Of a DNA stretch of 42,202 nucleotides, positions 31,599-37,750 are shown in pieces (within the stretch, counting starts at the first letter, position 1; the number at the start of each line of letters is the position of its first letter). This DNA is from a virus: the IMG/VR virus record IMGVR_UViG_3300009176_000021, positions 1 through 42,202 of that record, one strand, 5' to 3'. The position numbers were made by a program, and so were the translations under genes. A model generated the notes under the pieces. That model was not told the DNA's origin and made no database searches. It saw only the letters and a program-made list of their open reading frames with translations.

Positions 31599-31844
31599 CG
31601 TCGTCTCCCTGTGTCCACCTGTACCAACCCCCGTACGGGATGACACCGACAGTACCACCTTCCCTTATAACGAGACCCATGCTATGGTCCGATCCGGCAG
31701 TGCGTTTGCCCAGGTCAGCCTGAGTGTCGACTTCGAGTGCTTCTTGCCCACATGGGACTCTCGGTATAGGTTGACACCGGTCTGGTACGGGTGGACATAC
31801 AGGTGGACACGTACGGGTGTACGAACCGAGAGAGGGACACGAGC
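31599..31844. promoter_or_regulatory. Repressor-integrase intergenic control region with at least five operator sites
   Basis: Sites of the family GTGTCMACCYGTAY: 31611-31624 exact (+); 31633-31646, one mismatch (-); 31764-31777 with TATAC (-); 31785-31798, first base changed (-); 31797-31810 exact (-); a partial copy follows at 31811-31822. TTGACA at 31771-31776 is a -35 reading toward the integrase, with weak GACATA 17 bases on. TTATAA at 31665-31670 could serve as a -10 for the leftward repressor. The stretch 31680-31760 has no operators and is a candidate place for attP. Together this looks like the lysis-lysogeny switch. Confidence 0.68.
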
Positions 31845-32918
31845 ATGGCAACCAAGATCATGTTGGACGAGGCGTGGCGAGCGTACGAGCGCTCGCTGAC
31901 CGTCGGGGACAAGCGACAGCCGACCACGATCAAGCGAAAGCGCACAGCGTACAACGCCCTGGAGGCGACCATCGGCCGGCCGATCCAGCCTCGCCACATC
32001 ACCACGATGCACCTGGACGCGACCTACGACGTGCTCGGTGAGACCAACAGTCCGGACAGCCTCAACGTCCACCGCTCCACCTTCCGAGACTTCTTCGGTT
32101 GGTGTCGAGACCGTAACTACATCCCGGCCAACCACAATCCGGCCAACCACGATGCATGGAAGTCGTTGCCGACGAGAAAGTTCCTGCTCGGCGTGAACGA
32201 GTTCGACGATCTGTTGGAGACAGCTCGGACGCCGAGGGACCGTGCCGTCATGGCCATCGGACTCTTCCTGTTCCTTCGTGCCTCGGAGATCCGTAGCCTC
32301 ACCGTCGGAGATGTCGATCTCAAAGCAGGAACGATCAACGTCACGGTGTGGAAGACGAAGCAGCGCGACACCATGCCCATCTCCGAAGAGTTGCACGAGG
32401 AATTGACGGAGTGGCTGGAGGTCTACGCCGAGAAGGTCGGTCCGCTCAAGTCGAGTTACTACCTGGTGCCGGGACGGAAGTTCCAGATGGCTAGATACTG
32501 CTCGACCGCGAAGCAACTCGTGGCTCTCGACGAAGGCATCGAGATCTTACGTCCCACCCAGAAACTCGGTAAGCCCGAACGGATCATCGGACACACGCTG
32601 CGGGAGTTGGGCTACCCCGCGATCGACGAGACGACCGGAGAAGTCAACCGACAGGGGATCCACATCCTCCGTCGTAGCGGAGCGCGGGCGTTGTTCGACG
32701 CGCTCCGGGAAGAGGGCTACAGCGGTGCATTGCAGCGAGTGCGGGCCATGTTGCACCACACCACGGTGACCATGACGGAGAAGTACCTGGATCTTGACGT
32801 CGAGACCGATCAGCGAAACGAGAAGTTCCGTGGGCAGGCCCTGTTCCCCGGCCGGGCTCGTACCCGTAAGGAGAACACCGGTAACGTGATCGAGCTGACC
32901 TCGAAGAGAGCCGGCTGA
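31845..32918 (+). CDS. Tyrosine-type integrase
   Basis: A 357-aa site-specific recombinase that joins phage attP and host attB. ATG 31845 is chosen because AGAGGGACACG lies just upstream and the longer ORF start (31791) lies inside operators. An N-terminal core-binding domain (EAWRAYERSLTVGDK, HRSTFRDFFGWCRD) is followed by the catalytic domain with Arg in FLRASEIRSL (about 145), a beta-hairpin with TVWKTKQRDTMPIS (Lys), HILRRSGARALF (H-x-x-R, about 272), LHHTTVTMTEKYLDLD (His and catalytic Tyr about 314). All five classic residues can be found. It shows that the phage is temperate. Confidence 0.9.
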   Translation: MATKIMLDEAWRAYERSLTVGDKRQPTTIKRKRTAYNALEATIGRPIQPRHITTMHLDATYDVLGETNSPDSLNVHRSTFRDFFGWCRDRNYIPANHNPANHDAWKSLPTRKFLLGVNEFDDLLETARTPRDRAVMAIGLFLFLRASEIRSLTVGDVDLKAGTINVTVWKTKQRDTMPISEELHEELTEWLEVYAEKVGPLKSSYYLVPGRKFQMARYCSTAKQLVALDEGIEILRPTQKLGKPERIIGHTLRELGYPAIDETTGEVNRQGIHILRRSGARALFDALREEGYSGALQRVRAMLHHTTVTMTEKYLDLDVETDQRNEKFRGQALFPGRARTRKENTGNVIELTSKRAG

Positions 32919-32935
32919 CACATACGCAGGACGGA

Positions 32936-32965
32936 AAGGGCCGGGCGGATCATCGCCCGGCCCTT
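32936..32965 (+). terminator. Terminator after the integrase gene
   Basis: A perfect 12-bp stem, AAGGGCCGGGCG (32936-32947) with CGCCCGGCCCTT (32954-32965), 6-base loop GATCAT, followed by CGTCTTG. It lies 18 bases after the integrase stop and just before the next operator pair, insulating the following genes. Confidence 0.85.
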
Positions 32966-32974
32966 CGTCTTGTC

Positions 32975-33003
32975 GTATGGGTGGACACCGTGTCAACCTG
33001 TAT
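32975..33003. promoter_or_regulatory. Operator pair, inverted, ahead of the zinc-finger/WhiB genes
   Basis: GTATGGGTGGACAC (32975-32988, leftward site) and GTGTCAACCTGTAT (32990-33003, exact rightward site) face each other with one base between, giving a 29-base inverted repeat. It contains a TGGACA -35-like hexamer at 32982-32987 and ends three bases before the start ATG of the next gene (33007). A repressor dimer here would block the promoter of this short operon. The -10 is weak. Confidence 0.65.
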
Positions 33004-33006
33004 GCC

Positions 33007-33213
33007 ATGTGCAGTGATGAGACATGGGGCGAGAACGAATCGCACTGCTCGGCGTGCGGGTCGACGTTCGCCAGCCTCGCCGACTTCGACGAACACCGGA
33101 CCGGTCTCATGTCCACCCGCAGGTGTTTGGATCCCAAGGCCGCAGGTCTTCGACCTGAGCTGACCGATCGCGGCGTGGTGTGGACATCGCACCACCCGGA
33201 GGGTGCGCGGTGA
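33007..33213 (+). CDS. FDXHR-type putative zinc-binding protein
   Basis: A 68-aa protein starting MCSDETWGENE. HCSACGSTFASLADFDEHRTG matches the FDXHR pattern seen in many small actinobacterial and phage proteins: a CxxC pair, a Phe, then FDxHR, followed by a further CLD cysteine (RRCLDP). It probably binds one zinc ion. ATG 33007 is preferred to 32977, which lies inside the operator pair. The stop overlaps the WhiB-like gene (GTGA), so the two form an operon. Confidence 0.7.
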   Translation: MCSDETWGENESHCSACGSTFASLADFDEHRTGLMSTRRCLDPKAAGLRPELTDRGVVWTSHHPEGAR

Positions 33214-33518
33214 TACCCGTCGAGTTCCCAGGGGCGTTGTGTGTCGGCATCCCCGGAGCGTTCGAGGTGCACGGGAAAACCGCATCACAGATCCGTCGTG
33301 CGGTACTCACCTGTCAGCGGTGCCCGGCATTGGCGCTGTGCGCTGCCGACCCGGCGGTCACCGTCGACATGGTGCGGGCCGGGCGGGTGTACGGCATGAA
33401 CGGTAGGCCGCATCCCCCCGAGCAATACATCCGGCGCTGGCGACATGCCCGCACCGCTAGCCACCCGTGCCGGATCAGGGAGGGGAGTACGCATGCAGAA
33501 AAAGTCGATGCCACGTAA
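33210..33518 (+). CDS. WhiB-like iron-sulphur regulator
   Basis: A 102-aa protein with the four-cysteine pattern of Wbl proteins: Cys11, then Cys35-x2-Cys38-x5-Cys44 (TCQRCPALALC). In place of the G-V/I-W-G-G turn it has RVYGMNGR, and a basic C-terminal tail follows (EQYIRRWRHARTASHPCR). Wbl proteins carry a 4Fe-4S cluster and bind sigma factor region 4 to modulate transcription; phage versions can alter host septation and block superinfection (TM4 is an example). GTG 33210 overlaps the previous stop. The region is under the 32975-33003 operators. Confidence 0.8.
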   Translation: MIPVEFPGALCVGIPGAFEVHGKTASQIRRAVLTCQRCPALALCAADPAVTVDMVRAGRVYGMNGRPHPPEQYIRRWRHARTASHPCRIREGSTHAEKVDAT

Positions 33519-33897
33519 GGACGACATCCCACCGTCGACCTACTCCGACCATCGTTATGTTGCCGCGTTGGCGGTGGTGCTCGTCGACCTGGCGCAGTGC
33601 ATCCCGTACGGCACCGAGGATCTGACCGCGTCCAACCTCAACCCGTGGGAGTGGGCTGTCACCCTCGCCTTCGTCGCGGTGACCGCAACCGCTGCCGTGG
33701 CCGCACTGCTCGATCGGATCAGGTGGTTCACGGAAAGCGTGTACCTCTCCGCCGGGCTCTACACCATCACCTCCATGGCGATCCTGTCGGCAACGGAGAT
33801 CCGCACCCAACCGCGGATCATGCTGGCGACCTTGTGCGCAGGTGTCACCGTTGGTTTGTTCACCCTGTGGCTGTCGTTGACGAGGGCAGAGCGGTGA
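33493..33897 (+). CDS. Four-span membrane protein
   Basis: A 134-aa protein from ATG 33493 (AGGGAGGGGAG upstream), beginning MQKKSMPRKDD. Four hydrophobic segments follow: VAALAVVLVDLAQCIP (about 22-37), WAVTLAFVAVTATAAVAALL (about 53-73), AGLYTITSMAILSA (about 85-99) and MLATLCAGVTVGLFTLWLSL (about 108-127). The start lies inside the previous gene. No family recognised; a superinfection or membrane-energy role is speculative. Confidence 0.68.
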   Translation: MQKKSMPRKDDIPPSTYSDHRYVAALAVVLVDLAQCIPYGTEDLTASNLNPWEWAVTLAFVAVTATAAVAALLDRIRWFTESVYLSAGLYTITSMAILSATEIRTQPRIMLATLCAGVTVGLFTLWLSLTRAER

Positions 33898-34067
33898 CCC
33901 TCGAACAGCTCTGGTACACGCTGTGTGGTCTTCTCGCGCTGGCTGGAGCACGGCTGTTGAACCGGTGGCTACCACCCATCGGGATGACGCATGAACAGCC
34001 GCCTACCGTGGCGACACCACCGCCCCCACCGGCCGAGCTACCACCGTCGGTTCCGCCTGCGGAGTAG
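33894..34067 (+). CDS. Small membrane-anchored proline-rich protein
   Basis: A 57-aa protein from GTG 33894 (GTGA overlap): one hydrophobic helix (LEQLWYTLCGLLALAGARLL) followed by a Pro-rich tail (PPPPPAELPPSVPPAE). With the preceding four-span protein it may form a small membrane complex. Function unknown. Confidence 0.55.
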   Translation: MTLEQLWYTLCGLLALAGARLLNRWLPPIGMTHEQPPTVATPPPPPAELPPSVPPAE

Positions 34068-34076
34068 CTTGCGTGG

Positions 34077-34355
34077 ATGACATCTGTGACTGAACACCCT
34101 GACACCGAGCGGCTCTACACGGTGGCGAAAGAGCACAGGCGACAGCCAGGCACTTCACTGCTCGAAGCCCTCGATGGATGGGTCGACCGGGACGCACTGT
34201 TGCTGTTGTGCATACGTCATTTCAGGTTGACGCAGGAACACGCCAAGCCAGGGACACCGATGGAGGAGCTGTACCAGTTCGGGTTCGTGGATGCGTTCCT
34301 GCTCGGCGCCCAGTTCCAAGCCGCTGGCGGGCACCGGGAGGTCGGCTCGACATGA
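34077..34355 (+). CDS. Hypothetical protein
   Basis: A 92-aa protein starting MTSVTEHPDTERLY with a weak, distant GGAG upstream. Helical: SLLEALDGWVDRDALLLLCI, RLTQEHAKPG, then YQFGFVDAFLLGAQFQ. Overlaps the next gene by four bases (ATGA). No family recognised. Confidence 0.5.
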   Translation: MTSVTEHPDTERLYTVAKEHRRQPGTSLLEALDGWVDRDALLLLCIRHFRLTQEHAKPGTPMEELYQFGFVDAFLLGAQFQAAGGHREVGST

Positions 34356-34591
34356 CTACCAACCAACCGGTCCGGTACGACGAGGTGCACGCACCAGACG
34401 GCACGGTGTACGGGGTGTCGACCAGACCTCACACCCTGGTGGTGTACGAGACTGTGATCTTCGGGTCCGAACTGGCGCCCATGATGGTCGATGAGTACCG
34501 CACCGAAGCCGAGGCGTTCGATTCGCACACGGCGTACGTGTCGATGATCAAGGCGGGACGGTTCCCACGAGAGGAGCAGGCAGGTGACTGA
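34352..34591 (+). CDS. Hypothetical protein
   Basis: A 79-aa protein from ATG 34352 (ATGA overlap), beta-rich in the first half (GTVYGVSTRPHTLVVYETVI) with a helix after it (TEAEAFDSHTAYVSMIKA). Overlaps the next gene by eight bases. No family recognised. Confidence 0.5.
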   Translation: MTTNQPVRYDEVHAPDGTVYGVSTRPHTLVVYETVIFGSELAPMMVDEYRTEAEAFDSHTAYVSMIKAGRFPREEQAGD

Positions 34592-34949
34592 TGACCCAGA
34601 GGAAACCGAGCGGTGCTTCCCTACCCGACAGCAGTACAAGCTGTACGTGGACGGGGAGCTGGTAGCGGCTCGGTGGGTCTCTGTTCCCACTGAAAAGTCG
34701 TGGCGCATCGCAGAGGAGCAGGCGGACATGGCGATCGCCGCTGATGTGAGAGGCCAGAAGTGGATGGCCGAGGTGTACATGCCGGCCGAGCCGGAGGGAC
34801 GCCAGTACCAACGCTTCGGGACGGACACCAAGAGGATCGCTGCCGCTTACCCAGTACCGGAGTGGTTGAAAGTCGGACTGACTCAGGACAGCGCGAAGCC
34901 CCAGTCCGCACCGTCCGGAGCAGAGCTGGGGCTCACTTCCGAGAGCTAA
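34584..34949 (+). CDS. Hypothetical protein, last gene of the rightward accessory cluster
   Basis: A 121-aa protein from GTG 34584, with GAGGAGCAGG upstream. Strand-rich start (QYKLYVDGELVAARWVSVP), helix (SWRIAEEQADMAIAADV), strand QKWMAEVYMP and a Ser/Pro-rich tail. No family recognised. The next gene is convergent. Confidence 0.55.
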   Translation: MTDDPEETERCFPTRQQYKLYVDGELVAARWVSVPTEKSWRIAEEQADMAIAADVRGQKWMAEVYMPAEPEGRQYQRFGTDTKRIAAAYPVPEWLKVGLTQDSAKPQSAPSGAELGLTSES

Positions 34950-34954
34950 TGCCC

Positions 34955-34967
34955 TCGGCAAGGCCGA
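34955..34967. terminator. Small hairpin between convergent genes
   Basis: TCGGC (34955-34959) pairs with GCCGA (34963-34967) around a 3-base loop, in the 20-base gap between convergent genes (stops at 34949 and 34970). The stem is short and without a T-run, so it is at best a weak bidirectional terminator. Confidence 0.3.
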
Positions 34968-34969
34968 TC

Positions 34970-35386
34970 CTAGCGCGCTTCTACCCGTGCCTCCCAGTCC
35001 GAACCTGGGTCAGCGACGATCCGCAGGTGCCTGACCTCGGGCGAGTCCAATGTGTCTTGGATCGTGTTGCCCCGCCCGTCGCACACACTGACGTAGGGCT
35101 TCGCCTTGGCCGAGGCGTCCACCACCTTCAACGGTCCGCCACCGACACAGTGGATCAGCACGGTGTATCTAGCCGAGGTGAACTCCGGGATGGGCTGCTC
35201 GCCACGCCCGGAGAAGTTCGGCACCAGTACCGGCACTGTTGCCACGGGCAGGGTCGGTCCCGACGGTAACGGCTTGGGTGTCGGCACTGCCACGGACGGG
35301 GCTGGTGATGGGGCAGGTGACTCGTTCGTACATCCCGCCAGGGCCAGTAGGACACAGACGCTGGTCACACATACTCGTCGTCTCAT
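34970..35386 (-). CDS. Lipoprotein A (paralogue of the lipoprotein at 36704-37120)
   Basis: A 138-aa protein with a lipoprotein signal: MRRRVCVTSVCVLLALAGC, lipobox L-A-G-C with Cys about residue 19. A Pro/Ser-rich linker (about 24-50) leads to a compact extracellular domain with a conserved pair of cysteines (IHCVGGG and VCDGRG). The domain matches the second lipoprotein: NFSGRGEQPIPEF versus DFSAQGRQPIPSF, and LRIVADPGSDWEARVEAR versus LWIVADPSAVWTARVEDR. Its start abuts the stop of the secreted protein gene (one base apart), so both are read together leftward. Lysogen-expressed surface lipoproteins often block superinfection. Confidence 0.78.
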   Translation of the reverse strand: MRRRVCVTSVCVLLALAGCTNESPAPSPAPSVAVPTPKPLPSGPTLPVATVPVLVPNFSGRGEQPIPEFTSARYTVLIHCVGGGPLKVVDASAKAKPYVSVCDGRGNTIQDTLDSPEVRHLRIVADPGSDWEARVEAR

Positions 35387-35905
35387 CTATACCTGCCATC
35401 CTCGTCCGTACGGTGCGGTGACGGAGATCCACGCGACCTGCTGCTTGCGGCATTCCCTTGTCTGCCAGTACTTCTGGCCGTGCACTCGAACATAGAACAC
35501 GCCGTACGTGCCCTGCACAGTGCTATGTGGAGGCACGGTGCCAGTGACCTCGACACCGATCGACGCCGTGACGGACTTGCTGATGCCGGCGTTGACCTCG
35601 GCCTTCACAGCGGCGAAGACGGCGACCTGGATCTCGGCTGAGAGCGTCACCGATGCCGACCAACCCATGGTGCCGGACTTGTGGGACGTGAACTTGTACC
35701 CGATCGGTCGGCTGCCGATGTTGCGGGCGACCGCTGTGTCCACACCCTTGATCGACAGGGTGGACGAGCTCGGGTCGAACTGGTAGCCGACGTCACAGCC
35801 GGGTCGTGCATCGGTGTCATCGGTAGCCGCCTGGGCTGGTGCGGCCACAGTGGACAGACCGACGACCAGCGCTGCCACGGTGATCATCTTGGTGAGGGAA
35901 CGCAA
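35387..35905 (-). CDS. Secreted protein, aerolysin-like strand pattern
   Basis: A 172-aa protein. The TTG at 35905 is chosen because AAGGAGAT lies five bases upstream and a good signal peptide follows at once: a KMITVAALVVGLSTVAAPAQA-type segment ending near residue 26 (APAQA-A). The mature part contains two cysteines (PGCDVG, RECRKQQ) and a long run of alternating Ser/Thr and hydrophobic residues (WSASVTLSAEIQVAVFAA, then ISKSVTASIGVEVTGTVPP), a pattern seen in the amphipathic strands of aerolysin-type pore formers and in Streptomyces secreted proteins. The identification is tentative. It is flanked by two lipoproteins of one family. Confidence 0.68.
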   Translation of the reverse strand: MRSLTKMITVAALVVGLSTVAAPAQAATDDTDARPGCDVGYQFDPSSSTLSIKGVDTAVARNIGSRPIGYKFTSHKSGTMGWSASVTLSAEIQVAVFAAVKAEVNAGISKSVTASIGVEVTGTVPPHSTVQGTYGVFYVRVHGQKYWQTRECRKQQVAWISVTAPYGRGWQV

Positions 35906-36046
35906 CTGATCTCCTTCTCTTCCCCACGCGGTGAGTCTCGGCCCACTGCGGACCGTGCCGGTAGGGTGACGCAGAGCATGGCAGATAGATATGCCCGTTG
36001 TGTGCGTTCTTGAGCCTGCCTTGAGGATTCGGGAGGGGTTGCCGGG

Positions 36047-36109
36047 ATGCTCCGTTGGTACTACGCCTGGCGTTGGCCCTACCAGGGGAGGCACCGCCGA
36101 TGGAGATGA
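36047..36109 (+). CDS. 20-residue Trp-rich leader peptide
   Basis: ATG 36047 follows GGAGGGG by several bases and encodes MLRWYYAWRWPYQGRHRRWR, with four Trp, three Tyr and five Arg-rich positions at its end. The TGA stop overlaps the next gene's ATG 36106 (ATGA), so translation of the next gene would be coupled to it. Rich in Trp and Arg, it could act as an attenuation-type leader or a membrane-active peptide; it may also simply be a ribosome-delivery ORF. Confidence 0.45.
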   Translation: MLRWYYAWRWPYQGRHRRWR

Positions 36110-36363
36110 TCATCAGTACCTTCCGCGCGGCCGACACGCCCGAGCTGGTCGAAGCCGTGGCCACAGGAGACGGCACCTACGCCGCGCTCATCGATCCCGA
36201 GCCGAGCCTAGACAGCCACCTACGGGTGGCCGAGGCGGTGATGCTCAAGTTGGGATACCGACGTTGCGACTACGTGCTGCTCGCCGGCACCGCTCGTACC
36301 GAGCGACACTGGCGCTTCACCTTCGCGGCGCCAGACGAGTTCACCAAACCAACTACGCGATAA
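36106..36363 (+). CDS. Hypothetical protein
   Basis: An 85-aa protein. ATG 36106 overlaps the leader peptide stop (ATGA); ATG 36100 is also possible. Alternating strands and helices: MIISTFRAADTPELVEAV, YAALIDPEPSLDSH, LRVAEAVMLKLGYRRCDYVL, then ERHWRFTFAAPDE. No family recognised. Confidence 0.58.
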   Translation: MIISTFRAADTPELVEAVATGDGTYAALIDPEPSLDSHLRVAEAVMLKLGYRRCDYVLLAGTARTERHWRFTFAAPDEFTKPTTR

Positions 36364-36372
36364 GGGAGTGAC

Positions 36373-36687
36373 GTGGACGCCTTAGCGAACGCCCTAGGTA
36401 TCGCCGGCATCGTTGTCATGGGTGGATGGATGGGTTACTCCGCTCTCATCTACCACCGTCATCGAAGATCGCCAAGTTACTACCCGTACACCGCCGCTGC
36501 GGTGCTGTTCGGACTGGCCTTCGCCTTTGCCGGTGATTGGGTCACCGCTTCGTTCTGTTCCGCGCTCGCCGTTGCCGAGGCTGGCTGGCAGCAAGCACGC
36601 GACCAGGTCGAGATCGAGCGGAAACTCAACCGGCAGATCCGTGATCTTGGTATCGAAGGCATCTACATGACGCCGTTCGATCCGTGA
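36373..36687 (+). CDS. Membrane protein
   Basis: A 104-aa protein from GTG 36373 (AAGGGAG upstream). Hydrophobic spans at about residues 7-24 (ALGIAGIVVMGGWMGYSALI), 39-53 (YTAAAVLFGLAFAFAG) and 56-72 (WVTASFCSALAVAEAGW), then a helical cytoplasmic tail (QARDQVEIERKLNRQIRDLG). No family recognised; small membrane proteins are common in the accessory parts of temperate actinophages. Confidence 0.62.
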   Translation: MDALANALGIAGIVVMGGWMGYSALIYHRHRRSPSYYPYTAAAVLFGLAFAFAGDWVTASFCSALAVAEAGWQQARDQVEIERKLNRQIRDLGIEGIYMTPFDP

Positions 36688-36703
36688 TCACGTTCAGTGT
36701 TTC

Positions 36704-37120
36704 TCAGCGATCTTCGACACGGGCGGTCCAGACCGCGGATGGATCAGCAACGATCCACAGGGTTACCGGCATCATCGCGGGTCGGTTGTCCGGTAGCCGG
36801 ACCACTGACCCATCGCATGGTCCTCGATAGATCGCTGCCTTGGGTAGGTCCACGTCCCACACCTGGAGTGTCCCGCCTCCCGTACAGGCGATGACCGTGG
36901 TGTAGTGCTCACCCCAGAACGACGGGATCGGTTGCCTACCCTGTGCACTGAAGTCTTTGACCAGCGTGGGTGCCGACGCGGTCTGCAACGGAGGGCCGAC
37001 GACTGGACCGCTCGATGACGAGGATGGAACCGTTGTCGGGAACGGGAGTTCGGGCTGCTCAGACGTGCAGCCGGTCAGGCAGATCAACGCCAGGACTACC
37101 GTCGAAACGAGGTACCGCAA
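36704..37120 (-). CDS. Lipoprotein B (paralogue of the lipoprotein at 34970-35386)
   Basis: A 138-aa protein with lipoprotein signal MRYLVSTVVLALICLTGC (lipobox L-T-G-C, Cys about 18), a Pro/Ser-rich linker (VPSSSSSGPVVGPP) and the same ~85-residue external domain as lipoprotein A, including the two cysteines (IACTGGG and PCDGSV). Equal length and one shared domain show a duplication; the secreted protein and a membrane gene now lie between the copies. Its upstream region holds one copy of a 29-base repeat (37198-37226). Confidence 0.76.
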   Translation of the reverse strand: MRYLVSTVVLALICLTGCTSEQPELPFPTTVPSSSSSGPVVGPPLQTASAPTLVKDFSAQGRQPIPSFWGEHYTTVIACTGGGTLQVWDVDLPKAAIYRGPCDGSVVRLPDNRPAMMPVTLWIVADPSAVWTARVEDR

Positions 37121-37197
37121 CTCTCGTCTCCCTCAAGACCAGCAGAAAGGTGGTCGCCCCCACCCGCAACGGGCGAAACGCTAGCACACCACACCGG

Positions 37198-37226
37198 TTG
37201 GACTTGATGTCACTGTCTACCTTACG
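37198..37226. repeat. 29-base repeat, copy 1
   Basis: This stretch matches 38627-38655 at 26 of 29 positions (core CTGTCTACCTTACG at the right end of both). Here it is non-coding, 78-106 bases upstream of lipoprotein B on its coding strand. Copy 2 codes for the end of the gene at 38611-39111 and lies just upstream of the next leftward start. Read leftward, both contain TAAGGT, a possible actinobacterial -10. It may be a moved promoter or a remnant of a duplicated gene end. Confidence 0.55.
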
Positions 37227-37294
37227 GACCAGACTGTCGCGTCATGATCCAGTTCGGCCTAGCGAACTTCCATGATCGACAGGGGGTCGTACCC

Positions 37295-37510
37295 ATGATC
37301 AACGATCATGAGCGGTGGACGTGCCCGCGGTGCGGCATGTACTTCGGCCCTCGACATACCGCCGAGCACGCCCGACCGACAGTTGCCGATCTGAATCCCA
37401 CCGAGTTAGCCGACTGGCTCGGCCGTGCCCGTACCCGTAGCGTCGATGGCCCCGGCCGGGCCGATGATCTTGACGAGCTACGCGACCGGATACACCGGTT
37501 GCACGGCTAG
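37295..37510 (+). CDS. Small zinc-finger-like protein
   Basis: A 71-aa protein. ATG 37295 is preferred because AGGGGG lies eight bases upstream; the ORF could start at 37244 without a clear ribosome site. WTCPRCGMYFGPRHTAEH is a C-x2-C...H-x4-H-like metal site at residues about 8-25, followed by an acidic helix (LNPTELADWLGRA) and a charged C-terminus (DDLDELRDRIHRL). Function unknown. Confidence 0.6.
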   Translation: MINDHERWTCPRCGMYFGPRHTAEHARPTVADLNPTELADWLGRARTRSVDGPGRADDLDELRDRIHRLHG

Positions 37511-37519
37511 CCTACGACG

Positions 37520-37543
37520 AAGGCCACCCCGTAGGGTGGCCTT
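37520..37543. terminator. Bidirectional terminator
   Basis: A 10-bp stem, AAGGCCACCC (37520-37529) with GGGTGGCCTT (37534-37543), loop CGTA, in the 51-base gap between the convergent ends at 37510 and 37562. Confidence 0.82.
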
Positions 37544-37561
37544 CCGTCTGTTACCTGCTCG

Positions 37562-37750
37562 TCAACTAGCCTTCTTGGCGTCCGCCTCAGCGATGATCTT
37601 CACCATGACAGGGTCGTGGGGTAGGCCGAGCTTGTCCTCTGTCGACAGCCGTAGGCGGATGAACGCCAAATCGTGCGTGTCGAGTACTTCACTGGCCTGG
37701 ATGGCGTGGCGATAGTGAAGGGTCGTCTTCTGCTTACTCGGCTCGCTCAT
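37562..37750 (-). CDS. Small hypothetical protein, last of the coupled leftward operon
   Basis: A 62-aa protein starting MSEPSKQKTTL at an ATG that overlaps the previous stop (ATGA). Contains a His-rich start (LHYRHAIQASEVLDTHD) and an acidic/hydrophobic C-terminus (LGLPHDPVMVKIIAEADA). No family recognised. Confidence 0.55.
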   Translation of the reverse strand: MSEPSKQKTTLHYRHAIQASEVLDTHDLAFIRLRLSTEDKLGLPHDPVMVKIIAEADAKKAS

